A stretch of 64,000 bases of DNA. Source: Trissonchulus latispiculum (Eukaryota; Nematoda; Enoplea; Enoplida; Ironidae). Every line of letters starts with the position of its first letter. Within the stretch, counting starts at the first letter, position 1. The stretch lies in assembly GCA_030248195.1 (NCBI GenBank), contig JASAND010032068.1, forward strand, positions 100,464-164,463. The letters run 5' to 3'. The position numbers and the translations under genes were made by a program. Positions 1 through 13,152 of the stretch are shown here, in pieces. The notes below the pieces were generated by a model. It saw only the letters and a program-made list of their open reading frames with translations. It did no database searches and had not been told where the DNA came from.

Positions 1-20
1 AGGACCGAGACGGCGTATTT

Positions 21-160
21 TCATTCCGTACAACTGGTGTCCTCAGCTAAAGACTGAGAACAAGGCTGACTTTTCCAGTTTTCGGAGCAATGAGAACTGG
101 TAGGAGAATCACAACTGTCACTGTCAGAATTTATTTCGCCGCTGGAAAGGATGCGACGTG
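21..160 (-). CDS. Candidate terminal exon, Ser/Cys/Asp-rich tail
   Basis: After a GACAG acceptor (161) an open frame runs to a TGA at 23-21. It encodes about 46 residues rich in Ser, Asp and Cys (ARRILSSGEINSDSDSCDSP...). Codon use is less AT-biased than the flanks. It could be the cytoplasmic tail of the composite gene or the last exon of another gene. The link to upstream exons is not shown. Confidence 0.3.
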
Positions 161-3100
161 CTGTCATTTGTTTTAACTACAAAATAATGCAATACAGATG
201 CCGAAGAATCAGACACACCCCACAACTATAATTTTACATAAAAAACTGTCAGAAAGAAGAGAGTATCGATGCACAAAAAAAATTACAAGCACGAGTGTGA
301 ACCAAAACAAAACAGAATCACGAAAGGACTAAGAAAAATTTGTTGACCAAAATCAAACCCATGACAACTGCAGAATAACGAAAGAGTTTCAGTAGGAAAA
401 CTATGAATTTAGAAAGAAACAGACAGGGGCTAATAAACGAGCTGAGCCTATTTTTTGTTATTTGTAGCCCTTATTTCTGTAAAACCAAAAATATCCAGTT
501 TTTTTTGAACTTTCGAAGGCCGTTTACCATAATAGTTTGCGAAAAGTGTTGAGAGAAAAAATGCAACAGTAATGAAAACTAGCTGCTGAAAACAAGAAAG
601 GAACAAAACAGAGTTCCAAAAACAAAAACAAACTGCCATTGCTTAGTACTAGTAAACAACGAAATTACAAAAGTAAATGCGTAGATAACATTTTGTTTTC
701 GTTTCGTCGTCCTTCAATACCGACTACACGCTTTCACGTCCACTCCTAGACGGACACTTTATTATCCCCTCCTTCCAAAACACCTCTCTCCTTTCAAAAC
801 AAAAAGCTTCTCTCCCCCACGCTTATTCACGCACCCTTCTCGCAAAAACCTACGCTTTCCCTGACTCAAATTACAACTTTTACACTTCACACATCGGCCA
901 CACCCATTGCAAAAGTCCAGCTCACCAAAAAAGAAATGTGACTCCCCCTTTTCATGTAGCCGACTCCTACCGTAGGCCCCATTTGGGGGAAATCAATATT
1001 TCACATTTATCCCCTCCTCACCAGGGCGAGCTCCAGCGAGCCAGAAACAAATGCATAGAATTCGCAAACTGCCATGGACGCGATAAAATCGTAAAGAACA
1101 AACATAATCGGATGTACGGTAGAAATGATTGGATTATAACAGATTAAGCACAAACCAAAAACATCTCGGCGAAATCAATCTTTCACAGAAGCGGAGCTTA
1201 AAGTTTTGATGCAAATTCACTAGTTTAGTTAAAAATAATGACCGTAAAGTTAAGGTAAGTTATTATTCTTAAACATGATCTGTACTAAAGAACAATAGTA
1301 TTAAATAGTAAGTATTGTAGTGCAGACCCATTCACTACAGTGTTAGTACTAACAACAATCACACAGTTACCGTCAGACCAACTGGCTTGACAAGCCATGG
1401 CGTTTTCATAAACAGGCGGAATGGCATCATCTGAGCAGTGACAAGTTTCGTATACGTATTTTTGATAACAAGACAACATACAAAGCTGAAAAAATTGGTA
1501 AATTAGTAAAACTAGCGTAAGTCTTTATTTACTAAGATTTGTCCTGAGTCGTGCTCTGTCGAGTTTGAATTCTATCAAATCCATCAGATCAGATTGTATC
1601 AGATCAGATCAGATTTCCGGATCCGTCCGAACACTGTTCGTGATGTAAGGACAAGGTAAACAGTATGTCTGTACACTGGAGGTTAAAACATCCAACACAT
1701 TAAAAATACAAGCCGTACAAAGTTGGAGCAACGAGTACTAGACATAGAGAGCAATGCAAACGAGTAAATTAGTAAACATAGGTACTGACACCTTCGCAAT
1801 TTTCAGTTTCTCTTTCTCTGAAAGGTTTTCGCTTTCAGTTGACGGCAATAAGGATGACTGCATGAAAAATTAGATTTTGTTAATTAATTAAAATATTTAT
1901 ACCTTACCTCGTAGCTATAGGCACGGTCATAGTACAGGTAATCGGTGTTATTTGTAAATTCAGGCTTCAAACATCGTCCGTGAGGTAGAGGTAGTCTATT
2001 TTCTTCAATCTGAATCAAGAAACCATCAAACATTTAGGTCAAGGTAAACCTATTAGAAAGACCGCATTGTCAAGACTGAATCACCTGATATTTAATATAT
2101 CTCGTGGCTGCTATTAGTTCGACGCTGTATTGCGAGTAATTTAATATTCGGACAACTGAACTAATAAACAGCTTTAAATGTCTCTTAAGGTGCTGGTATC
2201 CTTTTGTGCATTGCTTTTGTGGTAATTTTTTGAAAAGCTATAACTTTCGCAATTTTGGGAGTTGTAAAGAGCTTTATACATCGTTTTAAAGCTTATTATC
2301 TGTACATTCACATGAGGTTGCGAAACTAGCAAAATTAAAAAAAATAGCGGAAACTTTCTGACATGCTGACATCTAACAGGCTGAATATAGACCAAAACTT
2401 TTGAACATCGATTTCTTAAAACTGAAGAATCGACCAAAGGTTCTTTTTGTGCCTCGATATGAAAGACATATGGGGCAAGAGACGTTTTTCTGGATTTGGC
2501 TCAGCAGGTTTTAACGGTCGAGAAAATCGGCCAAATGCACGGTAACACGCAATTTCGCAAATTCGCATTGAGTTTTCTTACTACTTGACATGTTTTAGCC
2601 CAAACCAAGAAAAACGTCCCTCCGCAGAAGTGCGAATTTCGATTTAAAAATCTCTGGAATCCGTCTAGTAGTTTTGAGAAATCGATGTTCGAAACAAAAT
2701 AATCGCATTTTTGTCAAAATGGTTTTTTGGCCAGATCTCTAGCTTAAAGCAGTAAACTCCGGCTAATAGGCATTTATAAAACGGGCATTTGGACGCTGCA
2801 TCGATTGAGTATAAATTAGCCAACTTTGTCCTAACATGTGGCAGTTATTTTGAAAAAACTGATTTCCTCAAAAATGGCCATTTTTTGACCCACAAAACAG
2901 TTTTTGCTTATACTTACTTAACAACTGGAGACAGCTCAAAGGTTGTAAGAGCAAAAATGTTCATTTTCGTGTCCTCTTTCCAGCCATCACAACCAATCCG
3001 GTGTCCGCTCTACCTACTGGGAGCCTAAGGCCAAAAACCAAAACGTTCTTATCTTTTGGCCGAAAAATACGGGACTGGTCCCATAATGTTAAAGAGCACG

Positions 3101-6100
3101 GAACTAGGTTATTTCGTGAGTTTTTAGCCATTTACGTAAAGGATCAGAGCTGTATGAATCAAAAATACCCGAAAGGAAACCAGTACCTAAGTCGTAAGCA
3201 AAATCTGAAGTGTGTAAACCAAGATAAGGCATTTTGTTAACATTATGATTAATATGTATTGACGCGAAAATGAGGGGAAGCCTGTCCAATTATAACGGAC
3301 CATTTATTGGCCTTTTCGGAATTACATGGAAAGCTGCTTAAGTGTTCAGAAAACAAAATTGGGTAATAAAACCTTAAAACATTTCATGCTGCATCAGTCC
3401 TGGTTGAATAGATTACTTATTTCTGGCCAGAATAATGATAATGTTTCATTTTGCAAAACATACTGTTGGCCTACATCAGAACTTCCTACGGTGTTTATGT
3501 CTTCGGTTGACTCCACTAAGACTTTGCCGCACCAATTAGAGCTCAAATTTATGACAATGTGAAGCTGTGATTAGACGGTTAATCACAGTACGAGGTTTAT
3601 TTGCCAGCGGAAGTTAGCCTAAATGTTGTTAGAGTCTGTAGTTTTACTGCCGTTTTAGGCTATAAATTAATGCATTTATGCTCACGTACGTAACGAATGC
3701 CAAATTGAGAATGCATTCCTGATGACAAGCCAAAGCCACCAATCAATGAACTGAATGGAGTGTCAGCCTTGAGAATGAATAATTTAAAGCCCTCATGGCT
3801 GCTGCTGGTCACTGCAATTCCTAAGCTTACATTTATCCACAGGTTGAGACCTGAATAAAAAAAATAGTATTTACACCTCCTTTTATTCTGAATGTAATGA
3901 TGAGCAAATGTTTCCCAGAGCAATTTAAAGTATCGTTAATCAAAATGAGGGGATTCATATTGTGGCACGTCAACGATTCACTTGGATACCGACAGATTAT
4001 TACATATTTTAGTATTCAAGAGATATATGTCAGCGATACTTTCAAATTAATAGTAACAAGTTTTACAGTTGTGAGTCCCAAAAAGAATAGGTCGTGTGGT
4101 AAAATAGGACATGGGGAAGGTAGAATTTAGAAGTTGTATCTTAGAACCAAACATTTTTAACAAGCGTTTATGAATCAACCATCATGGCGTTTAACGGTTT
4201 CTAGTTGATTGATTGATTTCAACAAAATATAAAAAGCAGTAGTGAGACACGTCGCCACACTTTAATTGCTCGTTTACTGTAAATTTAAAAGGGAATTTAT
4301 ACTCAACTGGGAACGAGAAGGAATGGGAGGGGCAGGATAAACTATGCATTAAATGTGAGACGGTTATTGTACTCTACAGCAATACAGGGGTAACCAATAA
4401 AATTTTCAAATGTATTTTTAAAACTTCTAACTGCAAAAAGTACCATTTTGGCTAGTTTCAATTAGAATTTAAAGGTTTTGTTTGCAAACTTTTTCAGATC
4501 TTTAAATCAAAACATATTGGCTATAAGGAAAAATAAAGTCAAGTTTGTAGCTTAAATTAGCAAAAATTTTAGTTTTTAGTTATGTATTAATATTTGTAGT
4601 TTTACCACCATAAAAACACAATATATAATAAACAAATACTTTTACTAAGTGCCTCACAATCATGAAACGCTACCTTGACTAATAATATCCCCAAATCACT
4701 GTTATTCTGCAAACTATTACTTTTAAGTATTCATGACCATGACTTAGTAAAATATTAAAATGCACACATGAATTAGCTTGTGTACATGTCATTCAACAGA
4801 GTTGGTTTTTTAAATAAAATTTTTAAATAACTACAATTGAAATCCCCCGGCAATTGGATAGATGGCAAACAAACAGATAGTAATAAAACCACTTGCGCGC
4901 AGTCATTCTTGTGTTTCAATGCCATCCAGAACACATATAAAAATTAGCCATAGCAACATCAATCAACTAGCTTTATCAACAAAGGCTTTCCGTTTTGACT
5001 GCATTGTGGGACGTCTAAGACCCACAGATCACATGTGATAACCTGAGATGTATGTCTTTCCTGTTTTAATGCAAATTTACCATAGACTTCACCAGCCCGC
5101 ATGTCTTCTGATGTGGGTTCAATAATTGCACACTGGCCTTGATACGTGTCATTGAACCGTTTAATAGAATTCCTAAAAAACGTAAATTGTCAAATCAGGT
5201 AAACTGAGATAAATTATAAAGCATTTGCTAACTTAAAATTATTTACTATTATTATGACGATTAAAATAACTAATTAAATGAATTTTTGAGTATTATTATA
5301 ATTATAAAGTAATTTGTATATTTTAAACGATATTTTCATAACGAATTCATGATTTTAGGCAATCAGAAAATGTCAACCGGTCAATAAGCTCGATCAAATT
5401 TCTACAAAAATTGCACTAACCATAAATTTAAAGCAGTATAGCAAAGTTGCTCCCTGCTCATTGCTTATTGCCTTCGTTGCTCGCAGGCAGTTTCCTCAGC
5501 TGGTGACATCACCGAGTCTACTATGATTAAATTTTTAATCCTTAGATTTATACATGAGCAAAGCACTGAAGTGAATTTAAATGTCATTAGGCTCGAAATG
5601 CTGTGTCGTACTTCATCGTGCCAGCTTAAAAGGAACGTTTGTGCGAAAATGAGAATTACTCACAAGGCAGGAGTATAATACTGGCTTACTCAGGACATTT
5701 TTTGTTATTTCGCATACACTGAGCCACAATTCCCCCAATAGGAGGACTTCCGTAAACAGCTCGATCTTCCATATCAGTTAATCTATCCATGGCAGCAATT
5801 CCAGCACTGGCCATGACTCCGAAATTCCCGCCATATTCATCTTGCAGTTTCCACTTGAAATGTTTGTCAAGAAGAGGCTAAATCAAATTAAACTGATTTT
5901 GTTGCAGTGCTTTCCCATATCCAATTGCTACGGGGCTAGTTTAAGTTTAAAATGGATCAGTTGTTCGGAAACAATTTCACATTTGTACAGTGATTAACTG
6001 CACAACTGAGGATTCTAGTTCAGTAATAAATAATGTGAAAAGGAATTGTCCATTTTATGCATTAATTTGTTAGTTACATCGAAAATAATATTAGCAACAT

Positions 6101-9100
6101 TAGTAACATTAATTTGATGTCACTTCAACGGAAACGTGTATTAAACTAAATTCCATTTGTTGCTAAAAGCCGGCAGATACCCAAAACGGAAAAGATTTCA
6201 ACAAGGAAACAGAAAAGTTTGTAACTGACTGAAATAAATTCGAACCAACAAATACAAAATTCGTAATGTACTAGTTTTAATACGCTTTCACTAGGGTCGA
6301 CGGTCTACGACTAGTGATAGTGAAGTGAGGAGTAAGCCGTACGAGTAGTGAAAAGTTTTATTTCCTCACTAAGGTTAGTGCTGGTAAATTTTTTGCTCGT
6401 CTAAATAGTCAAGGCTTTGGCTAGAACAGCAAACAGTTTGTCTGCAGGTGGTGATTCAACATACAACCACTAAAACACCATTTGAGGATGATTACTACAA
6501 TTCTAACAACTTGCCAGACTTTCAAGAATGCTGATAACTGCCGACATAGGACAGTCTTCAAATACTTTTGTGGATTTGGCAGGATCACTGAGAGAAGTTA
6601 CGACTGCGCTCACAAAAGCTTCATTCGTTGAGAAGAAGTCGAAATCAGTAACCTTCCCTGGATACCACTCCTGTTCACTTTCTAAAACGTTTGGATCGTA
6701 ATGTAATTTAATTTAGTAACAATTTTGTCATCTAAAATCCCCTCTGTTTGGGTTAGAATTTGAACTACTAAGCTTGGTTTGAGCACTGTGCTCCAGTGGT
6801 ATTACGTTTGGATTGTGATGTAAAAAAATTGAATTCTGAATGGCAAATGTAATATTATGTTTCAGAAATAGTTGTGAAGTTTTATGAATCTAAGTGTTTA
6901 TCTCTGATGCATTGTTTCTATTTGGTTTTCATTCCAGAAAAGACAACAAAAGCAATTTACGTGTTTACGTCTAAATAGAAGCAAAACGGACAGCTTAAAA
7001 TTCATTTCTTGCTAGATTATAATAATTGTTATGCTGTGAGTTCATTTGCACAATCAGAGGAATTAGTAAATTTTGGATCATTTTATTATTAATATATATT
7101 ATCGGCTATTTATATATCGATAGTCATGACAACAAACATATTAATAGTGAATTTAGCAGAATAGAATTTTAATTGTTCAATCGGCAATCTTACAGTAATG
7201 CTGTGTCAATCTCACCATGCTTCGCGCATATGTCGTCAATGTTATCCTGTATTTGACAGACTACCACAGATATTCTGTCACAGGGTCTGTTTATCAATCC
7301 ACCTCCGCCTGCTAAAAGGAGACTATATGCGCAACTTGTGGACATGGTTTCCTCCGTCTTCTGCTCCATTGGAAAACTGTAAAACCAGCTCATGTATCTA
7401 GAATTATAGTAGTAACTGAAAATAAGATTAAATAAGTACTGGGAATAAGATCAAAAATCATTTTAGAGCATTTTATGCGTATTGTTGCTAGAACTTGAAG
7501 CAGCATATCTAGGTTATAAGTTATTGAAACATGTCGCGGGTAATAGATATTTGCCCTTATTGCACTAAAATAATTTGTGTTTCAGCACCAAAGTCCAAAC
7601 GTGAGTCCGTAGGGGTTTGTGGCAATTTAAAAACTGTTACATGCGATTTAGATTGTCAATTATCAACAGTATTTTGAAGACAACTACATTAAACTACATT
7701 GATTTCCCTAGGATGTTTTCTTAAGCTTTCAAGAGTTTTTTAATGTTTTTAGCTTGATACTCCACAGGCTGTTTGTAACAGCTAATCTTGCAAACCCTAC
7801 ATCAATAAATAGTTGGTTAAAGTTAGACTTCTGAACCGAAGGGTAAAATATTTCGTGTAGCATTCTTATACGTGCATGTCCTTAGCGAACTAAGTCTTTG
7901 ATCCAGTCCTGGATCTGTTTGATAAAGAAGGAGCAAGCAAAACTATACATGAGCCAGAAATTTTTAGCTTGAGTCACCCATGATTCTACTAAAAATGGGC
8001 CTTTCATTGGCTTACCAAAATACGCTTGGCCCAAGTTTTGAGTTATTAGCTCATGTTGGGCCAGCTGACAGCATTTCAAGAGTACACCATGAGTCACTCT
8101 TTAGATTTTAATGAAATTGCAAAGAAACGCGAAAGTTTTAATTAGAACTACTAACATAAAATACTAGGTCTAATTCTAGTTGGAACGCACTACCTTGGAC
8201 GACAGTGTTCGGAAACATTCCAGACATACGCCCAACTTCTCCGATCCCTCAGCGGTAGACTGCTGTTTATAGCAGCATAGCCATATGCAATATCGTGGTT
8301 AAATCCATACAATAGAACTCGCTCTACCCCCAAAACACCAAAGCTAAAAAAGAACAAATCGTTGTCAGCAAGCAAACCATTACACATACTTATGATTTTA
8401 AATTTAAAATAAGCTCCATTTTACTTGAACAGTTATGAACCCACAATTCTTGTAGACTTTTTGCTTGCTGTCTGCTTGCTATCCAATATGGCAGCAATAA
8501 ATACTTGCATACTAAATACGTTTAAGGTCAAGCTTAAACATCATCGTGCTCAAACGTATCCGCCCAGAAACCTAATTGTTTAAAGTGCATTTTAGCTAAG
8601 ATTTGAACCTGGCAAATGCATGTTGAGCTTTTTGACTAATTAAAGCAAACTTCTAAAATGTTGCTCTTGCAGAATTTAGACTGTTTGATTCCCAGCTGCA
8701 ATGTTGCTTAATCCTGTCGCTTTTTATGTTACTCAACTCAAATATTAGTGTTTTAGCTTCAGCTATTCTTGCTTCGATGCTTTAGGTTCTTCCTAGGCAG
8801 AAAAAACGTGGTAAAGTGTCACATTGGTTTTGCAGTTCGTACGATGACATTATGCTTTTAGCAGTTGCACTCTGTTGTGCAACAAAATTTACTGCCACTG
8901 TCACATCACGCGAATATTTAACGTACTGTAGACTTCCCAAACTACTTACAGTATATTTGTTTGAAAATCTTGCTGTTGTAAAGGACCAATAAATACAACC
9001 CTGTGTGCAGACGGATGAAGTCGCTGACACAAGCTATGGTGTTGGCTTTCCCTGGCCAACGGATGAAAACCAGGAAGAATTCGGTAGCAGGCTTTGTATC

Positions 9101-10280
9101 CTCTAAGCCATTTGTCTGGACATTTTCCAATTTCGCTGGCATAGCTGCTATTATATCGAGCCCCTGAAATAAAACTTTATAACTTTAAGCAGTGGCCACA
9201 GCGCACGCTAAGCATACTATCAACGATGTGCAATAGAGATACATTATTTGAATTTAAAGCACCTGAACATCAAATCAAAATACACAAAGTGAATAAACAT
9301 TGTAATCTGATTACAAATCAATTATTTACTGTTGCTTTCGTGCATGCAGAACCAGCAAGCCAATTAACAGCGTTTGTAAAATGGTAGTAATTGCTAAGGT
9401 TTCAAATTCTATTATTTTAGACGTTTAAAACCAATGCACGTACTTTCATTTAATCTTATTTCTTCATGGTACTCCTCAACAGATTTTCGAAGTATTCTTC
9501 CTGTCGCGGCTACACTAGTGAAACCAGTACCTCCGCAGATGCCGTCGACGAAGATACATTTGCTGGAACACAGTCTGTTATCTTTTACATTCTTGGTATC
9601 CGGTATATTTATGTAACACGAGCATTGCCAACCTTGGCTGACTCCTGAAAAGATAATTCTCTATACCTAGTGCAAATGTTCAGACCTGCGTCAATCCAAA
9701 TATTTCGAGTACACCATTATAGCTAGATTACACAAAACCAATACTGTTGGCTCAAAGCACAAAGTATTTCCTGGGGTGGGTTGGCTGCACATTACAGCTC
9801 AACCTTTGGGGAATAGAGCTTCCAAGGAAACTAAGTTACTTTAGGAAGCAGCTAGTCTGTTTTGGTTGAAATACTGTTGGCTAGAACTTAAGCATTTATG
9901 TTTCCACGGAATTCGGTCGATTTGATAAACACGTCATCTGGACTAAGACCTCCTGACTTTCCAAAGACCTTAGCTCTCAAATTTCCCATATGTTATCTGA
10001 GGGATCTCACTTTTAAATGTATACTCAAAATCTTATGATAGACACAATGTCCAAGCGGCTTGAACTAAAAGTTTGAGAATCAGATATGAGCAACATAAGA
10101 TAAACCAACCGGAATAAGGAAATCCTATGTGAAAGCACGATTTCGCACATTGAGTTTGGTCCATTCTTATTATTTCATCCTCCTCCATTGTAACTCTAAA
10201 TTCAGCTGTCAGATCGGATTCTTTGAAACAACCGATTTCATGGAAGTCATAGACATCTTTAGTCGTTGCATTTGCATTGT
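21..10280 (-). CDS. WSC / C-type-lectin-like / DEG-ENaC (ASC domain) composite gene, 5'-partial
   Basis: Exons read on the minus strand: 10280-10110, 9644-9444, 9163-8950, 8343-8194, 7376-7194, 6677-6539, 5877-5690, 5172-5081, 3850-3690, 2009-1908, 1485-about 1300, and possibly a terminal exon 160-21. Codon phase matches at every junction from 10280 to 1485. The first two exons give a WSC domain (GCF opening, a QCSCY core, CGGTGF near its end). The next three give a lectin-like fold starting KCPDKWLRGYKACYR and closing RPCDRISVVVCQ. The rest is DEG/ENaC-like: AQC-5-C then FNDTYQGQC, GLNLWINV, HEGFKLFI, RLPLPHGRC, and the CMLSCYQKYVYETCHC thumb cysteines. ASC proteins are sodium channels with two membrane segments and a large extracellular domain; WSC and lectin domains bind carbohydrate. 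Neither membrane segment was found, so channel function is inferred. The 6539 donor and the 3' end are the weakest boundaries. It could also be a decayed gene. Confidence 0.62.
1300..3850 (-). CDS. Palm/thumb exons of the ASC domain
   Basis: Exon 3850-3690 reads GLNLWINVSLGIAV and HEGFKLFILKADTPF, matching the conserved GL-x-L beta strand and the aG-x-v-hI strand. Exon 2009-1908 has RLPLPHGRC (family: P-Y/H-G-x-C) and ends at a GAG/GTAAGG donor. Exon 1485 onward has LCMLSCYQKYVYETCHC, then SDDAIPP, MACQ and GNC, the cysteine ladder of the thumb. The 3' limit of this exon is not settled because no good donor is obvious. The pre-TM2 strand and a GxS selectivity filter were not found downstream. 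Confidence 0.62.
2395..2695. repeat. Imperfect inverted repeat (foldback-like) in an intron
   Basis: Left arm: GAACATCGATTTCTTAAAAC and GACGTTTTTCTGGATTTGG. Right arm, inverted: CCAAACCAAGAAAAACGTC and GTTTTGAGAAATCGATGTTC. The arms are about 80-100 bp with mismatches. It lies between ASC exons 3850-3690 and 2009-1908. Ends and target duplication were not identified. Confidence 0.5.
5081..6677 (-). CDS. Linker and finger-region exons of the ASC domain
   Basis: Exon 6677-6539 (EQEWYPGKVTDFDFF...) is an unassigned linker. Its acceptor (AAAG/T) and donor (GGCA/GTTATC) are weak but keep phase. Exon 5877-5690 ends IVAQCMRNNKKCPE, and exon 5172-5081 continues NSIKRFNDTYQGQCAIIEP. The order C-x5-C, then NDTY-x-G-x-C, is the diagnostic central pattern of acid-sensing, FMRFamide-gated and degenerin channels. 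Confidence 0.6.
7194..9163 (-). CDS. C-type-lectin-like domain exons of the composite gene
   Basis: Exons 9163-8950, 8343-8194 and 7376-7194 join in phases 1, 2 and 2. The first begins with the classical CPDKW...CYR entry of a lectin fold and has a later cysteine (HHSLCQRLHPSAHR). The second contains RRSWAYVWNVSEHC. The third has SCAYSLL, then GGGGLINRPCDRISVVVCQ, which resembles the final cysteine pair of the fold. The usual WND and EPN calcium/sugar motifs are not seen, so carbohydrate binding is unproven. The domain is more divergent than the WSC part. Confidence 0.55.
9444..10280 (-). CDS. WSC domain exons of the composite gene
   Basis: Exon 10280-10110 encodes a region with ATTKDVYDFHEIGCF followed by QCAKSCFHIGFPYSG. 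Exon 9644-9444 continues GVSQGWQCSCYINIP and later CSSKCIFVDGICGGTGF. The cysteine spacing, the GCF start and the CGG-type end fit the WSC carbohydrate-binding domain known from yeast Wsc proteins and polycystin-1. The intron between the two exons is phase 1. The second exon can end at a strong AAA/GTACGT donor (9444), which keeps the frame into the lectin exon. Confidence 0.68.
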
Positions 10281-10720
10281 CTAAAACCAGCTGTCTTAAC
10301 CAAATTTTGCATTACGCAAAAGTTGAAAGCAAAACATCGAAATCTTTTTGAAGGGGTGGACGTGAAAGAGTTACCTAGTTTCACAGTTAAAAACTGCTGC
10401 AACATGGTTTGTTTTGTAGACGTAGCCAACTGCCAATAACATGACAGAGGTTCTCTATGCTATAGGAATGCTGAAGGTCCTGGCAAACTGCGCTTCTAAG
10501 GAGGATATGCAATTTAGCTGTTTGAAGACTACGTTTGCTAGCTGCATTTGCTAAGAGGATGAACTAAAGCTTGCTAAGTCCACGCTGCCTTTGTAAATTG
10601 CAATAACTAAACACAAGAATCACAACTTTGTGCTAATGAAGCGGGGTTCGCCCATGCAAATCAAATGAAGTCTTGTTTCAGCAGACATCTCCAAAACTTA
10701 AAAAATGAATGCCTAATTGC
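10281..10720. other. Unresolved upstream stretch of the composite gene
   Basis: The phase-1 acceptor at 10280 means at least one more exon lies upstream, but no convincing one was found here. The sequence is ordinary AT-rich DNA. Confidence 0.4.
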
Positions 10721-12912
10721 AATATTATTTCTCCATAAACATTCTTAACCCTTTCCCGCATAACGTTACAAATCTGTAACAAGGGTAAAAATGGACGGGT
10801 TTAGGTCAGTGCAGAATGTAATGAACTGAGTGAGATTAGAATAGAAAACTTGACCAATTTGATTTGATTTCGAAAGTGGGGTCGCTTAGGTTGAAAGTTC
10901 GCTTACACGGAAGGTTAGCGCGTTTGCCTAGGTAGACAAACTTATGTACTAGATTCCCGAAAGGTGGTTTGCCAAAATCGGGGATCTCTACAGCTAACCT
11001 GTTAAGGGGTACTACTGTGAGTTCGTTTAGGTGGGAGAGGTTAGGCTCTATCCAATCGCACCTGGAGTATGGATAGGAATGTTCTGACGCAACAGGTCAA
11101 AACTAAGATCAGACAGTTAGTCTTCGACTTGAGATTCAGATCCAACTTAGCTGGATCTGAGCAATTTACCTTTATTATTATTCCTGGGAGATCTCACCTG
11201 GATCTCTTTTCAGCAGCTGAAATGTGGACTAAGAATTACACGCAACAAGATTAGTTTATTATCTAAGAGTGATATGATTACAATTAAAGGGTCAGAACGG
11301 TTTCAAAGCAAGTATTAACAGCAATTGAAATTACAATATTCAAAGGATTACAGATTACTCAATTTACCAGAGTTGCCAGCCCTTGGTTGGGGAGGGTTGT
11401 TTGAAAGGACGAGAGATTATCGAAATGCCACTTAACTAAATTAAAGTTTGACCGGTTAACAACTAAGTTGAGACTAATTATTAGTCCTCTTCTTCAGGTA
11501 TTATGACTGGGCACGTTAAATAGTGTTGCGAGTCGTGTGTATAACTCAAATATACTCTCTATTAGTCTTTTACAGAGAAACTACAACACAGGTTCAGTAT
11601 AACAGATAATTAACTAAAATTAATAGGGTGTCGGCTTTAGACAGTTCCGGTCTATGGAGTTGGGTGATCCCGTCAGGTTACACCTGCAACCTCACGAGTG
11701 GTTAGGGAAGTTTGGATAGTGAACAATAAAGGGGTCGGTCCAGGCGGGGTGATACCGGGAGATGGCTACTAATATAATTATTAAGTAAATTTAATTGATT
11801 AATTTAAATATTGCTTCGTGGTGCTGTCTTCGTTTGACTTCTTCTAAGCAAGATCTAATGCTGGTCTAAGCTAGAGACAGACAGGGAGCCTGGGCTCCCA
11901 GACAAATGATAACAGAAACAAGGACAGAATGCATCTTGAAAATAAAAAAGGTTCTAAGAGGTTTTAGTCCAACAAAATAGAGTGGTCACAAGAACAGTTT
12001 CAATTTTAGGCTCGGTTCTAGTCTTTTCCCAATGATCAGGTCCGCCGAGGTTACTGTCTCTGTCCCAGACTATAATCTTTATAGAATTCCAATTCCCAAG
12101 TACCTTCGATGATTCGAACTGTATCCAACAGGCAAAGTCTACTGATCAATCAAAAATAATCTCCGTTCACTAGTAACTGATTCCAATCGTACTGAAGCTC
12201 TCCGGATCAGGTTCCACAGACTACTGATCAGGACAGGACGCTGGCCTCTCGAAGAACCTGAATCAAATGGGTTAAAACCCATTAGTTCAGAATATAAGTG
12301 CGGGAATCAAACCCAGCAACTATTACTCACTTTTAAGGCTTTCAGAGACGAAAATTAGAGCTTTAGTTAATTCTGATTAAGATTTTATTGAAAACTGGAA
12401 TTAATGTACTTTGACCACTTTTGCAAGACAAAAAATGTGACTAATTATGCGTTGTTAACTTAAAATAGATAAATTTCGCCGAATATGAGTTTTTGGGCGA
12501 TTTCCTGCATTGGGATGCCGGAAATCGCCGATTCGACATATATTCTTTGCAATCATATTCGGTCTGCGCATAATTAGATTTCAGGCGTAAGATTCGCGAC
12601 AGGAAAGCACCTGTTTCCTGTATAACAAGTTTACAAAGGTAGAAACGTGTATTTCACAAAATCATTCTTTTTGACTCATTAGAAGATGGTTTCGTCATGA
12701 TCTTCAATTCTTGCGTAATTACACAGTGTTGACATTCTAACTAACTGTTATTTATGTGATTCTAGGTTTATTTGATGCTTACGTAACAATATTCGCCGTG
12801 TATGCCATTAAATCCAGTAGCTGTTTGTTAGTATTGATTAAAGAATATGATTTGATGTTTTCAGCCCGACTTGGCTAGGATTTTCGGTAGAAAACGTTTA
12901 CCCCTTTTGGAG

Positions 12913-13152
12913 TTATTTGCCAATATAAAAGTCTGAACTGTAGAAACGATATACTTTGCAAAAAATACAAACTACAGCAAGATCAGTTGCCCCGTTAACG
13001 AGAACAAGTGAGGGCAAGAATGACAATTTTGGCATAATTCTTGCAATTCGGTTAAAATTAACTTTTGCCTTTGTACTAAAGGCTGACACAATGCATGAAT
13101 TATTTTGCGATACACTGCAAGAGTTACTAGCTTGAGATGGATCTACTGGCAC
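12913..13152 (-). other. Possible upstream exon (weak)
   Basis: A 79-codon open frame contains SCSVSQNNSCIVSAF and LSFLPSLVLVNGATD after a possible AG acceptor. It might be an upstream exon of the composite gene, on the same strand, 2.6 kb before the WSC exon. No domain was recognised and no phase link could be tested. Confidence 0.2.
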
